A stretch of DNA of 64,000 nt from CBDBZL01 sp965213545 (GTDB taxonomy: Bacteria; Pseudomonadota; Alphaproteobacteria; Sphingomonadales; Sphingomonadaceae). Position numbers and translations under genes: made by a program. The stretch spans positions 1,116,001-1,180,000 of the forward strand of contig CBDBZL010000002.1 of NCBI GenBank assembly GCA_965213545.1, in the 5' to 3' direction. The notes under the pieces were generated by a model. That model searched no databases. It worked only from the letters and a program-made list of their open reading frames with translations, and was not told where the DNA came from. Shown here piece after piece: positions 52,802-61,757 of the stretch. Every line of letters begins with the position of its first letter. Positions within the stretch are counted from its first letter, which is position 1.

Positions 52802-53497
52802 ATGACACTCAAGGGTAGGAAAAAACGCATTCTCGGCACGACGTTGGCCGCGGCTTCGCTGGTATCACTATCGGCCTGTGTTACCGATCCCAATACCGGC
52901 GAGCAGAAGATCTCGCGCACCGCGATCGGGGGCGTCGGCGGGGCCGGGCTTGGCTACTTGCTAGGCGGGCTCATCGGCGGCAAGACCGGGCGCATTATTG
53001 GTGCGGGTATCGGCGGTGTCGCCGGCGGAGTGATCGGCAACCAGATCGATCAGCAGATCAAGGAGCTGGATGAAGTCACCGCCGGAACCGGGGTCGATGT
53101 ATCCGAGACGCCCGATGGCACCGGTATCCTGCTCAACCTGCCCGATGTTACCTTCGCGGTGGATTCGGAACAGGTCGGCCCGCAGATGCGCACCGTGCTC
53201 GATGACGTGGCGCAAAGCATGATCCGCTATCCCAACTCGCTGATCGACGTGATGGGTCACACTGATTCGACGGGTGCGGAGGCCTATAACCAGGCGCTCT
53301 CGCAACGGCGGGCGGCGGCGGTGGCCGACTACCTGGTGATGCGCGGCGTGAGCCGGGCGCGGATCGAGACGCTGGGCTATGGCGAGCAATATGCCATTGC
53401 CGACAACACCACTCCCGAAGGCCGGGCGCAGAACCGCCGGGTGGAAGTGCGAATCACGCCGATCAGCCAGCAGGAAGTGCAACAGGCGCGCCAGTAG
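52802..53497 (+). CDS. OmpA-family lipoprotein with glycine-zipper segment
   Basis: A 231-residue lipoprotein. The lipobox is SLVSLSAC near residue 25. A glycine-zipper membrane region follows at about 42-90 (GGVGGAGLGYLLGGLIGGKTGR, then IIGAGIGGVAGGVIGNQ). The OmpA peptidoglycan-binding domain lies at about 125-225 (VMGHTDSTGAEAYNQALSQRRAAAVADYL, AQNRRVEVRI). AAAAGGGGAA precedes the start. It likely anchors the outer membrane or forms an oligomer. A strong hairpin follows the stop. Confidence 0.9.
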   Translation: MTLKGRKKRILGTTLAAASLVSLSACVTDPNTGEQKISRTAIGGVGGAGLGYLLGGLIGGKTGRIIGAGIGGVAGGVIGNQIDQQIKELDEVTAGTGVDVSETPDGTGILLNLPDVTFAVDSEQVGPQMRTVLDDVAQSMIRYPNSLIDVMGHTDSTGAEAYNQALSQRRAAAVADYLVMRGVSRARIETLGYGEQYAIADNTTPEGRAQNRRVEVRITPISQQEVQQARQ

Positions 53498-53515
53498 GCG
53501 CTGCCTCAACGGTTC

Positions 53516-53548
53516 GCGCGCCCGCTGCCCTAAGGGTGGCGGGCGCGC
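53516..53548 (+). terminator. Hairpin terminator after the OmpA-family gene
   Basis: GCGCGCCCGC pairs perfectly with GCGGGCGCGC, and an inner CCC-TAA-GGG extends the hairpin. The following TCGTTCT is only weakly T-rich, so its efficiency is uncertain. Confidence 0.65.
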
Positions 53549-53754
53549 GTCGTTCTATCAGGTCGCGGCAATCGTTCGGTTTGCCATAGCAAACGCGGCC
53601 CGGGGCAGGGCTTGGTCGGTGACGGCCGGCCTCTCTCGACCATGATGGCAAAGTGTCGGACACCCCCGCTGCACCGTCCCCCTATTGTCTTGAGGTCGTC
53701 AAGACCGGGTGAACGCGGTGCGACCGACCATGCACCCCGCAGCAATCGCAGGCG

Positions 53755-54606
53755 CTATCGCCCGCTGCGCGCTGCCAATTCCGCACGGGAAGCGAAGCGC
53801 TCGACGGCGGCGGCATGGATCGCCGGGGCGCTCACCAGCAAGCCATAGGCGCGCGGGTCGCGTTTGTTGAAGATCAGCGGTTGGCCCAGCGCATCGCTTG
53901 TCGCCGCCCCCGCCTCGCGCGCGATCAGCGTGGCGGCGGCGACGTCCCATTCGAAGCCCCATCGCTGCGTGGCGAGCAGATCCGCCTCGCCCGCTGCCAC
54001 CATGGCGATCCTGAGCGCGATCGAATTGGGCTTGGCGACGGCCACCAGATCGCGGTCCGTGCGCGGCAAATTATCGGCGGGAACGCGTGCGCCGGCCAGC
54101 TCGCCCCGGTCGCTCGCGGTCAGCCGGGTCCTGTTCCTGAACGCGCCGCGCCCGGCCTGTGCGGTCCATAACTCACCATCACCAATGCCGTTCGCATCCG
54201 CGCCACCGAACCCGTTCACATTGCCCGCCCCACCACCGCCACGCGCGGGTGCCGCCAGCATCGCGATCAAAGGCCGCCCCGCGCTCACCAGCGCCACCGA
54301 GATCGACCACCCGGTCCGCCCGCGCAGGAAGTCGCGCGTGCCGTCGATCGGGTCGACCACCCAGACCAGCGCGTTTGCAAGCCGGGAAGGCGCATCGGCC
54401 GTCTCCTCCGACAGCCAGCCCGCCGCGGGCAGCAGCGCGCCCAGTTCGCGCTTCAAGAAAGCATCGACCGCCAGGTCGGCGGCGCAGACCAGTTCGCCGG
54501 GTCGCTTGTGCCAGCTTTCCACCTGGTGGCCCGCCCCGGGCCAGGCGGCCATCGCAATCGCCGACGCTTCGCGCATGATCGCTGCAAGGCGGGTCTGGTC
54601 GATCAT
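53755..54606 (-). CDS. cysQ: 3'(2'),5'-bisphosphate nucleotidase CysQ-like
   Basis: A 283-residue inositol-monophosphatase-fold enzyme. The metal motifs are WLSEET (Glu), WVVDPIDGTRDFLRG and GFEWDVAAATLIAREAGA. The region LWTAQAGRGAFRN is also characteristic. It likely hydrolyses PAP to AMP, balancing sulfate assimilation. A Gly/Asn-rich loop (near residue 135, GGGGAGNVNGFGGADANG) is an unusual low-complexity insert. MIDQTRL at 54606 was preferred to an upstream ATG at 54645. Confidence 0.83.
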   Translation of the reverse strand: MIDQTRLAAIMREASAIAMAAWPGAGHQVESWHKRPGELVCAADLAVDAFLKRELGALLPAAGWLSEETADAPSRLANALVWVVDPIDGTRDFLRGRTGWSISVALVSAGRPLIAMLAAPARGGGGAGNVNGFGGADANGIGDGELWTAQAGRGAFRNRTRLTASDRGELAGARVPADNLPRTDRDLVAVAKPNSIALRIAMVAAGEADLLATQRWGFEWDVAAATLIAREAGAATSDALGQPLIFNKRDPRAYGLLVSAPAIHAAAVERFASRAELAARSGR

Positions 54607-54716
54607 GACACCCCGCCACGTGGGCGCGCGCCGAAGGGTTTGCAAGCCGCCCGCTTAGCTGCTTTAGCGCCGCTGCCTGCCTCGGGAAGAGGCCCCCTCA
54701 CCTGCGGAGATGCGCG

Positions 54717-55916
54717 ATGAATGTTCACGAATACCAGGCGAAGGAACTGCTCGGCAAATTCGGCATCGGCATCCCCGCCGGCCACCCCGCCGCCAGCGTG
54801 GAGGAGGCGGTCGCGGCGGCTAACAAGCTTCCCGGGCCGCTCTACGTGGTCAAGGCGCAGATCCATGCGGGCGGGCGCGGCAAGGGCAAGTTCAAGGAGC
54901 TGGGTCCCGATGCCAAGGGCGGCGTGCGGCTGGCTCATTCGATCGACGACGTGCGCGAAGCAGCGGACGAGATGCTGGGCAACACGCTGGTCACCGTGCA
55001 GACGGGCGATGCGGGCAAACAGGTCGGCCGGCTCTATGTCACCGACGGGGTGGACATCGCGCAAGAATACTACCTGTCGATGCTGGTCGACCGGGCCTCG
55101 GGCCGGGTGGCGATGATCGTCTCGACCGAGGGCGGGATGGATATCGAGCAGGTGGCGCACGACACGCCCGACAAGATCGCCAAGATCGCCATCGACCCGG
55201 CAACCGGTTTCATGCCCCATCACGGCCGCGCGGTGGCCGGTGCACTGGAGCTGGACGGCAAGCTCGCCAAGGCGGCGGCCAAGCTCGCGGGCCAGCTTTA
55301 CGAGGCATTCACCACGCTCGACTGCGCGATTCTAGAGATCAACCCGCTGGTCGAGACCAAGGACGGTGCACTGCTGGTGCTCGACACCAAGATGAGCTTT
55401 GATGGCAACGCGCTCTATCGCCATCCCGAAATCGAAGCGATGCGCGACGAGAGCGAGGAGGACCCGATGGAGGTCGAGGCGGGCAAGCACGACCTCGCCT
55501 ATGTCAAGCTGGACGGCGACATCGGCTGCATGGTCAATGGCGCGGGCCTGGCTATGGCGACGATGGACATCATCAAGCTGAACGGCGCGTTCCCCGCCAA
55601 CTTCCTCGACGTCGGCGGCGGCGCCAGCAAAGAGAAGGTGACCGCGGCGTTCAAGATCATCCTCTCCGACCCGGCGGTGAAGGGCATTCTGGTCAACATC
55701 TTCGGCGGCATCATGCGCTGCGACACCATCGCAGACGGCATCGTCGCGGCGGCGCGCGAGGTCGATCTGAAGGTGCCGCTGGTGGTCCGGCTCGAGGGCA
55801 CCAACGTGCAGCAGGGCAAGGACATCCTCGCCTCCTCCGGCCTGCCGATCATCTCCGCCGACGACCTGGGCGATGCGGCCAGGAAGATCGTCGGCGAGGT
55901 GAAGCAGGCGGCGTGA
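54717..55916 (+). CDS. sucC: Succinyl-CoA synthetase beta subunit
   Basis: A 399-residue ADP-forming beta subunit. It starts MNVHEYQAKELLGKFGIG, has the ATP-grasp loop KAQIHAGGRGKGKFKE, then EINPLVETKDG and GGIMRCDTIADGIVAA. It works with SucD in the TCA cycle. GGAGAT precedes the ATG. The usual partner sucD is not downstream; a GTG-started small gene overlaps the stop instead, followed by reverse-strand genes. sucD must be elsewhere. Confidence 0.95.
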   Translation: MNVHEYQAKELLGKFGIGIPAGHPAASVEEAVAAANKLPGPLYVVKAQIHAGGRGKGKFKELGPDAKGGVRLAHSIDDVREAADEMLGNTLVTVQTGDAGKQVGRLYVTDGVDIAQEYYLSMLVDRASGRVAMIVSTEGGMDIEQVAHDTPDKIAKIAIDPATGFMPHHGRAVAGALELDGKLAKAAAKLAGQLYEAFTTLDCAILEINPLVETKDGALLVLDTKMSFDGNALYRHPEIEAMRDESEEDPMEVEAGKHDLAYVKLDGDIGCMVNGAGLAMATMDIIKLNGAFPANFLDVGGGASKEKVTAAFKIILSDPAVKGILVNIFGGIMRCDTIADGIVAAAREVDLKVPLVVRLEGTNVQQGKDILASSGLPIISADDLGDAARKIVGEVKQAA

Positions 55917-56413
55917 GAGGATTATCGATCTGCGCGCTTTTCTGCTCCCTGACCCTTTCTTCGGTAGAAGGGCGGGCTGCCCCCATCGACGCACAGACGC
56001 TGCTTCAATACCAATACAACGTGGACGCGATCCATTGCCATACCACGCTGGCTAATGGCCTACAGGTGGAACTCAGCGGGCTCTTCGCAAACGAACAAGG
56101 GGGCGTGCGCTTTTACGAGATCGTAAACATAGGGCTGAAGACGGACGCGCACTTCGGATTTGCCGAGCTCGTCGCGATCGAGGGGGGCGGCATGGTCTAT
56201 CCGGCTAAGGTTTCAAAGCTTGAGGATGGAATTGTCTTCTTTTCGCTCGGATCAGAATTCCTGAATGACCTTTGGGGAAGTGAGGTAACGTTCATAGTTA
56301 GGAATGCGGGTGGCAAAAACGCTTATCTGAGCCTGCCCGCCGAATCTGAAGAGGCCAGGTTTGCACTCAGTCGATTGCGCACGTGCTACACGGAGGCATT
56401 AAACGCGGATTGA
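55913..56413 (+). CDS. Small secreted protein of unknown function
   Basis: A 166-residue protein with a GTG start overlapping the sucC stop. The N-terminus GLSICALFCSLTLSSVEGRAA is a signal peptide. The mature part has two cysteines (IHCHTT and LRTCYTE) that could form a disulfide, and alternating strands (VRFYEIVNIGLKTDAHFGFAELVAIE). Base composition and codons (more A/T, more TTA/AGA/ATA) are unlike sucC. No family is recognised. It may be recently acquired, sitting where sucD is usually found. Confidence 0.6.
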   Translation: MRGLSICALFCSLTLSSVEGRAAPIDAQTLLQYQYNVDAIHCHTTLANGLQVELSGLFANEQGGVRFYEIVNIGLKTDAHFGFAELVAIEGGGMVYPAKVSKLEDGIVFFSLGSEFLNDLWGSEVTFIVRNAGGKNAYLSLPAESEEARFALSRLRTCYTEALNAD

Positions 56414-56598
56414 GGTCAACCCGCCGTGCCCGGTTGCGGAGACGGCAAACAGATCGGTTGCCACCGGAGAAGCGTAAGCATTTTGCGTTTACCGAGCATG
56501 AGCAACAGCGCAGACAACAAGCACCCGATCGGGACCGGAATAGCGAGGGAGCACAATCTCGAGCAGCCGGACGTGCGAGGACGCCGCTTTTGAGTCGT

Positions 56599-56868
56599 AT
56601 GCGACAAGCATGCCACGATGACCCGCCCCGCCAACGTACCAACCTTGAATCAATAGCGCGTGCGATCACCGCGGCCTATCCTCCATGGCGGCGGGACGGC
56701 GAGCAGGCCAACCTCATGGTCCGTATCATGGTCGATGCCGATGGCGCGATCGTCGCCGAGATGACTTCGACGAGATATCTAGCAAACGATGCCCGCACCC
56801 AATTCGAGCGGCGTGCCGAGTTCGAGCCGGCCCCCGATGCTACGGGGAGCCGATACCGAATAAGATGA
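56599..56868 (+). CDS. Small protein resembling a TonB C-terminal domain
   Basis: An 89-residue reading frame. AYPPWRRDGEQANLMVRIMVDADGAIV and FERRAEFEPAPDATGSRYRI follow the TonB C-terminal pattern (YPxxA..G..G.V.V.F.VDADG....FxPA.D..G). It lacks the long periplasmic spacer and membrane anchor, although the same frame stays open from 56383 with a basic, unlikely leader. It could be a fragment of a TonB-like gene. The start is uncertain. Confidence 0.4.
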   Translation: MRQACHDDPPRQRTNLESIARAITAAYPPWRRDGEQANLMVRIMVDADGAIVAEMTSTRYLANDARTQFERRAEFEPAPDATGSRYRIR

Positions 56869-56880
56869 CCAGCCAGCCGC

Positions 56881-58245
56881 TCAGAACAGCAGCGTCACCG
56901 AATGCAGCGTCAGGCCCACCAGCCCGCCGACCAGTGTGCCGTTGATGCGGATGAACTGGAGGTCGCGGCCGACCGCGTTCTCCATCCGCTCGGTGATGGT
57001 GGTGGCGTCCCAGCGCTTGACCGTGTCGGACACCAGACCCACGATCTGGCCGCCATAGCGGCTGACCAGGCCGACGATGGTCCGGCGTGAGAAGCGGTTG
57101 ACCTGCAACTGGAGCGAAGCGTCGCGCTGGAGATTGGCGCCCAGCTCGGTCAGGCTCTCGCCGATCTGGCCGGCGAGCGGTCCCGCATCCCCGCGCGCCA
57201 TCGCGATCAGCGCATGACGCAGGCGCTCCCACACCCCCATCCACCAGTTGCCCAGCGCGGGATTGGCGATGAGATCGGCCTTGATCCGCTCCACCTTGGC
57301 GCGCATCGCCTCGTCGTGCTGCAGGTCGTGCGCCAGGCCGGCCAGCGCTTCCTCCACCTTGCGCCGCAGCGGATGCTCGGGATCGACGAGGATCTCGGCG
57401 AGCATGCGATAGAGCCCGTCCACCACCGAAGTCGCCACCCGCTCGTCCAGCCCGGTCCAGCGCAGCAGCGCGTTGGTCCGCTCGCGCACCATCTTGCGCA
57501 CCATTTCCTCATTGTCTTCCAGAGCCAGCCCCGCCCAGCGAATCATCCCGTCCATCAGCGGCCGGTGACGCCCGTCGGCGATGGCGGCGGCGAGCATGGA
57601 GCCCAATAGCGGCGCCACCTCGATCCGCCCGATCATCTGCGCCAACCCCGCCTTGACCCGCGCGCCCAGCCGGTCGGGGTCGAGCGATTCGAGCAGTTCC
57701 ACCAGCAGGTTGGCCGCGCCCGCCCTGATCCGGCCCTCGCCTCCGCTCGCCCGCCCGGTGAGATATTCGCCGGCAAGACGGGCGATATTGGTCTGCTTAA
57801 GGCGACGCGCGACCACCTCGGGAGTAAGGAAGTGGCGCTTCAGGAAATTCGCCATCGTCTCGGCGATCCGGTCCTTCTTGCGCGGAATGATCGCGGTATG
57901 GGGGATCGGCACGCCGAGCGGATGGCGGAACAGCGCGGTGACCGCGAACCAGTCGGCCAGCCCGCCCACCAACGCGGCTTCGGCAAAGGCGAGCACGAAG
58001 CCCCACCCCCAGTGACGCTCCTCCAACCCAAAGGCGAGGATGAAGAGTGCCGCCATGGCCACCAGCAGCATGGTGGCGGCAATGCGCATGCGGCGCGCCG
58101 GATCGGGCGACGCGGCGCCAGGTGGGGTCAGCGCGGCGGTAGTGGTGGGGTCGGGCACGGCCGGACCGGCAGGGTCGGGGCGGCAACCGTCCGATGCGCG
58201 CATTCTGTCGGCGGCCGGCGCCCGATGCTCGTCACGGCGGCTCAC
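56881..58245 (-). CDS. DUF445 membrane-associated protein (YjiN-like)
   Basis: A 454-residue protein. After a Pro/Asp-rich leader come two membrane helices (MRIAATMLLVAMAALFILAF, WGFVLAFAEAALVGGLADWFAVTALFRHPLG). A long helical part ends in another hydrophobic segment (INGTLVGGLVGLTLHSVTLLF). GGLADWFAVTALFRHPLG-PIPHTAIIPRKKDRIAE is the DUF445 signature. The function is unknown. The GTG start overlaps the end of the RND pump gene (GTGA), so it is in that operon. Confidence 0.87.
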   Translation of the reverse strand: MSRRDEHRAPAADRMRASDGCRPDPAGPAVPDPTTTAALTPPGAASPDPARRMRIAATMLLVAMAALFILAFGLEERHWGWGFVLAFAEAALVGGLADWFAVTALFRHPLGVPIPHTAIIPRKKDRIAETMANFLKRHFLTPEVVARRLKQTNIARLAGEYLTGRASGGEGRIRAGAANLLVELLESLDPDRLGARVKAGLAQMIGRIEVAPLLGSMLAAAIADGRHRPLMDGMIRWAGLALEDNEEMVRKMVRERTNALLRWTGLDERVATSVVDGLYRMLAEILVDPEHPLRRKVEEALAGLAHDLQHDEAMRAKVERIKADLIANPALGNWWMGVWERLRHALIAMARGDAGPLAGQIGESLTELGANLQRDASLQLQVNRFSRRTIVGLVSRYGGQIVGLVSDTVKRWDATTITERMENAVGRDLQFIRINGTLVGGLVGLTLHSVTLLF

Positions 58246-61200
58246 TCGGCGGGCTGCGGCTCCGGTCCGGCAAGCGGGCCGCGCCGCCCGCTTCCGTCTC
58301 CGGCGGGCCGCGGCGTATCGGGATTTTCGCCGGCGACACTCGTATCGTCATCGCCATCACCGCGATCGTCACCGGGACGGAAGGTCAGGAACCTGTCGCG
58401 CAGCCAAGGTCCCAGCCGCTTCTCCATCCCGTCGGCAAGACTGAACCCGGCGGGCACGATCAGCAGCGTGAGCAGGGTCGACAGCACCAGCCCGCCGATC
58501 ACCACGATGCCCATCGGCTGACGCCACGCCGAATCGCCATGCAGCGAGAGCGCGGTGGGCAGCATGCCGGCGGTCATGGCGATCGTGGTCATGATGATGG
58601 GCTGGGCGCGCTTGTGCCCGGCTTCCAGAATGGCGTGGCGCTTCCTGGTGCCGAGCGCCATCTCCTCGATGGCGAAGTCGATCAGCAGGATCGAGTTCTT
58701 GCCCACGATCCCCAGCAGCATCAGCACGCCGATGAATACGGGCATCGACATTGGCTGAATGGTCCCGGTCACCGTCTCGACGATGACCAATGCCAAAAAG
58801 CCGCCGAACGGCGCCAGCGCCAGCGAGGCCATGTTGACGAGCGGCGAGACGAAGCGCCGGTAGAGCAGCACCAGCACCGAGAACACCAGCAGGATGCCCG
58901 AGATCAGCGCCACCGCGAAATCGCCGATAAGGTCGGCCTGCCATTCATCGGCACCCACCGGCTGGTTGCTGACACCCGTCGGCAGGTCCTGCATGATGGG
59001 CAATTCGTTGATCGCGTTCAGCACGTCGCCGCGCGCTGCGCCCGGTGCCAGGTCCACCCCCACGAACACGCGGCGGGTCTGGTTGTATCGCTCGATGGCG
59101 ATGGGTCCCGCGCCGAAAGATATCTTGGCCACCCGCTCGAGCGGAACCGAGCCGCCGTCGCCCGTGGGGACAGGCAGGTTGCGAATGGTCTCGACATCGC
59201 GCCGCTCGCCCTCGGCCAGTCGGACGCGAATGGGGATCTGCCGGTCGGACAGCGAGAACTTCGCCGCGTTCTGATCAATATCGCCCAAAGTGGCGATGCG
59301 GATCGCCTGGCTGAGCGCGGCGGTGGTGACCCCCAGCTGCGCCGCCAGCTCCTCGCGCGGCTCGATCACCAGTTCGGGACGCTGCAGGTCCAGATCGACC
59401 CGCGGCGCCACGGCATCGGGCACCTCGCGCTCGATCTGCTGAACCAGCGTCTTGGCGGTCTCGGCCAGAAGATCGGGCTCCGAGCCCGCCAGCATGACCG
59501 AGATCGCCCGGCCGGTTCCGCCCCCGCCTCCCTGCGCATTGAAGAACGACACCCGTGCATCGGGAAAGTTCTGCAGAACCGGGGTCATCTGCTGCTCGAA
59601 TTCGGTCGACTTGCGCTCCCGGTCATCGCTCAGCACCAGCCGCACGAAGCCTGTTCCCTCGCGCGCGACGCCGAGCGCAACCGACACCTCCTGCTCCCGC
59701 GACATGCGCGCGGCGACATCTTCCACCACCTGCTCGCTCTGGGCCAGCGTGGTTCCAGGCACCATCTCGATATCGATCCGCGAAAAGTCGCTGTCGCCAT
59801 CGGGGAAGAACTGGGCCGGCCGGTTCATCACCAGGATGACGGTAAGCCCGAGCACGACCACGCCGACGCCGATCATCCACACCCGGTGATCGCGCGCGCG
59901 CGCCGCGATGCGGCCGCTGAACCAGTCGTGATGCGCTGCCATGTCGCCGCCGGCCGAGCGGATCACCATGCTCAGCACCTTGGCCACGAGCATGGCGGCC
60001 GCGATCGCCACCCCGACATAGGCGAATGCGCGGGCGCCATCGCCTTGGAACGCCAGCGGCATGACCCCGGGCACGAACCACAGCGCCGCCGCGAATGCCG
60101 CGATCACCGCCACGACGAACAAGGTCTCGACGACAACGCCTCCAGCCCCGGCGCTCGCCGGCACCAGTCGGCGGCGATAGGCGCGCGCCCTGTCGGCATC
60201 GAGCGACCAGTGCAGCACCTTCATGTAGCGGTCCATCAGCCGCCCCTCGCCATGCTCGGCATGGCCCTTGGCCTGAAGGAAATAGGCCGCGATCATGGGG
60301 GTTATCAGCCGCGCGACGGCCAGGCTCATCAGCACCGAGACCACCACCGTCAGCCCGAAATTCTTGAAGAACTCGCCCGCCACGCCCGGCATCAGCGCGA
60401 CCGGGAAAAACACCGCCACAATGGAGAAGGTGGTGGCGACCACCGCCAGGCCGATCTCGTCGGCGGCATCGATCGAGGCCTGATAGGCGCTCTTGCCCAT
60501 CCGCATGTGGCGCACGATGTTCTCGATCTCGACGATCGCGTCATCCACCAGCACACCTGCCACCAGGGCCAGCGCCAATAGCGACATGGTGTTGAGCGTG
60601 AAGCCCAGCATGTCCATGAACCAGAAGGTGGGAATGGCGGACAGCGGGATCGCCAGCGAGGCGATGATCGTGGCCCGCCAGTCGCGCAGGAACAGGAACA
60701 CCACGACAACCGCCAGGATCGCCCCCTCGATCATGGCCGCCATCGAGCTTTCGTACTGGATCTTGGTGTAATCCACCTCGGTGAACAGCCGGGTGAAGGA
60801 AACGCCGGGGTTCTCCTCCTCGATCTGCTTCAGCACCTCGACCGAATCGTCATAGACCGTGACGTCGGAGGCGCCGCGTGCACGGCTGATCGAGAAGGTG
60901 ATGACCTGCTTGCCGTCGATCCTGGCGGTCGAGGTGATCTCGCCATAGCTGTCGGTGACCCGGGCAATATCGGCCAGCTTGACCGTCCGCCCCCCGCCCA
61001 GCTGTATCTGCGCCTGCGACAGGTCATAGGCGTCCTCGGCATTGCCCAGCACGCGGACCGACTGGCGCGCCCCGGCGATCTCGGCGCGCCCGCCCGCGGC
61101 ATTCAGGTTGAGCTGGCGCAATGCCGTGTTCACCTGCGACGCGGTAACGCCCAGCGCCTGCATCCTGTCGGGCTCCAGGATGACCAGGATCTCGCGGTCC

Positions 61201-61748
61201 ACCCCGCCATTGCGACCCACCTCGGCGAGACCGTCAACGCCCAGCAACCGCTTGGTCACCGTATCATCGACGAACCAGGACAGCTGCTCGACTGTCATGT
61301 CATCGGCGGTGACGCTGAAATAGACGATCGGCTGCGAGCTGGTCTGCTGGCGGAAGATATTGGGCTCGAGGATGTTGTCGGGCAGCTCGCCGCGGATCTG
61401 GTCGACCTGGTTCTTCACCTCGTTGACCGCCTCGGCAATATCGGTGCCCAGCTCGAACTCGATAACGGTAAAGGTGTTGCCCTCCTCGGCGGTCGACTGG
61501 ATGTTCTTAACCCCCTCGATCGTCTGAATTGCCGATTCCACGCGCTGAGTGATCTGGTTCTCGATTTCGGTCGGCGCTGCTCCGGGCTGCGCGATCGAGA
61601 CGATCACCACCGGGAACTCGATGTCGGGCTCGTCCTGCACCTCCATCTGCATGAAGGAGAGGATGCCCGCGAGCATGAGGCCCATGAAGGCAAGGATGGG
61701 GACGATCGGGTTGCGGATCGCCCAGGCAGAAGCATTGCGAAAAGCCAT
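58242..61748 (-). CDS. RND-family efflux transporter permease
   Basis: An 1168-residue inner-membrane proton-driven pump of the AcrB/MexF superfamily. It starts FRNASAWAIRNPIVPILAFMGLMLAG. The proton-relay pair is in LVAGVLVDDAIVEIENI (TM4), and the second half has FIGVLMLLGIVGKNSILLIDFAIEE. An insert at about residues 496-619, between the two halves, carries two extra hydrophobic stretches (VETLFVVAVIAAFAAALWFV, AFAYVGVAIAAAMLVAKVLS), which makes it longer than the usual 1030-1050. It likely works with the adaptor encoded just upstream (61758) and an outer-membrane channel elsewhere. The C-terminus is acidic and Pro-rich. Confidence 0.92.
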   Translation of the reverse strand: MAFRNASAWAIRNPIVPILAFMGLMLAGILSFMQMEVQDEPDIEFPVVIVSIAQPGAAPTEIENQITQRVESAIQTIEGVKNIQSTAEEGNTFTVIEFELGTDIAEAVNEVKNQVDQIRGELPDNILEPNIFRQQTSSQPIVYFSVTADDMTVEQLSWFVDDTVTKRLLGVDGLAEVGRNGGVDREILVILEPDRMQALGVTASQVNTALRQLNLNAAGGRAEIAGARQSVRVLGNAEDAYDLSQAQIQLGGGRTVKLADIARVTDSYGEITSTARIDGKQVITFSISRARGASDVTVYDDSVEVLKQIEEENPGVSFTRLFTEVDYTKIQYESSMAAMIEGAILAVVVVFLFLRDWRATIIASLAIPLSAIPTFWFMDMLGFTLNTMSLLALALVAGVLVDDAIVEIENIVRHMRMGKSAYQASIDAADEIGLAVVATTFSIVAVFFPVALMPGVAGEFFKNFGLTVVVSVLMSLAVARLITPMIAAYFLQAKGHAEHGEGRLMDRYMKVLHWSLDADRARAYRRRLVPASAGAGGVVVETLFVVAVIAAFAAALWFVPGVMPLAFQGDGARAFAYVGVAIAAAMLVAKVLSMVIRSAGGDMAAHHDWFSGRIAARARDHRVWMIGVGVVVLGLTVILVMNRPAQFFPDGDSDFSRIDIEMVPGTTLAQSEQVVEDVAARMSREQEVSVALGVAREGTGFVRLVLSDDRERKSTEFEQQMTPVLQNFPDARVSFFNAQGGGGGTGRAISVMLAGSEPDLLAETAKTLVQQIEREVPDAVAPRVDLDLQRPELVIEPREELAAQLGVTTAALSQAIRIATLGDIDQNAAKFSLSDRQIPIRVRLAEGERRDVETIRNLPVPTGDGGSVPLERVAKISFGAGPIAIERYNQTRRVFVGVDLAPGAARGDVLNAINELPIMQDLPTGVSNQPVGADEWQADLIGDFAVALISGILLVFSVLVLLYRRFVSPLVNMASLALAPFGGFLALVIVETVTGTIQPMSMPVFIGVLMLLGIVGKNSILLIDFAIEEMALGTRKRHAILEAGHKRAQPIIMTTIAMTAGMLPTALSLHGDSAWRQPMGIVVIGGLVLSTLLTLLIVPAGFSLADGMEKRLGPWLRDRFLTFRPGDDRGDGDDDTSVAGENPDTPRPAGDGSGRRGPLAGPEPQPAE

Positions 61749-61757
61749 GACCGGCGG

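Noticed and set aside
58194..60581. A 795-codon open frame on the forward strand opposite the RND pump gene
   Set aside because: The translation is His/Arg/Gln/Asp-rich without domains. It mirrors the codon pattern of the pump gene, as usual for antisense frames in GC-rich DNA.
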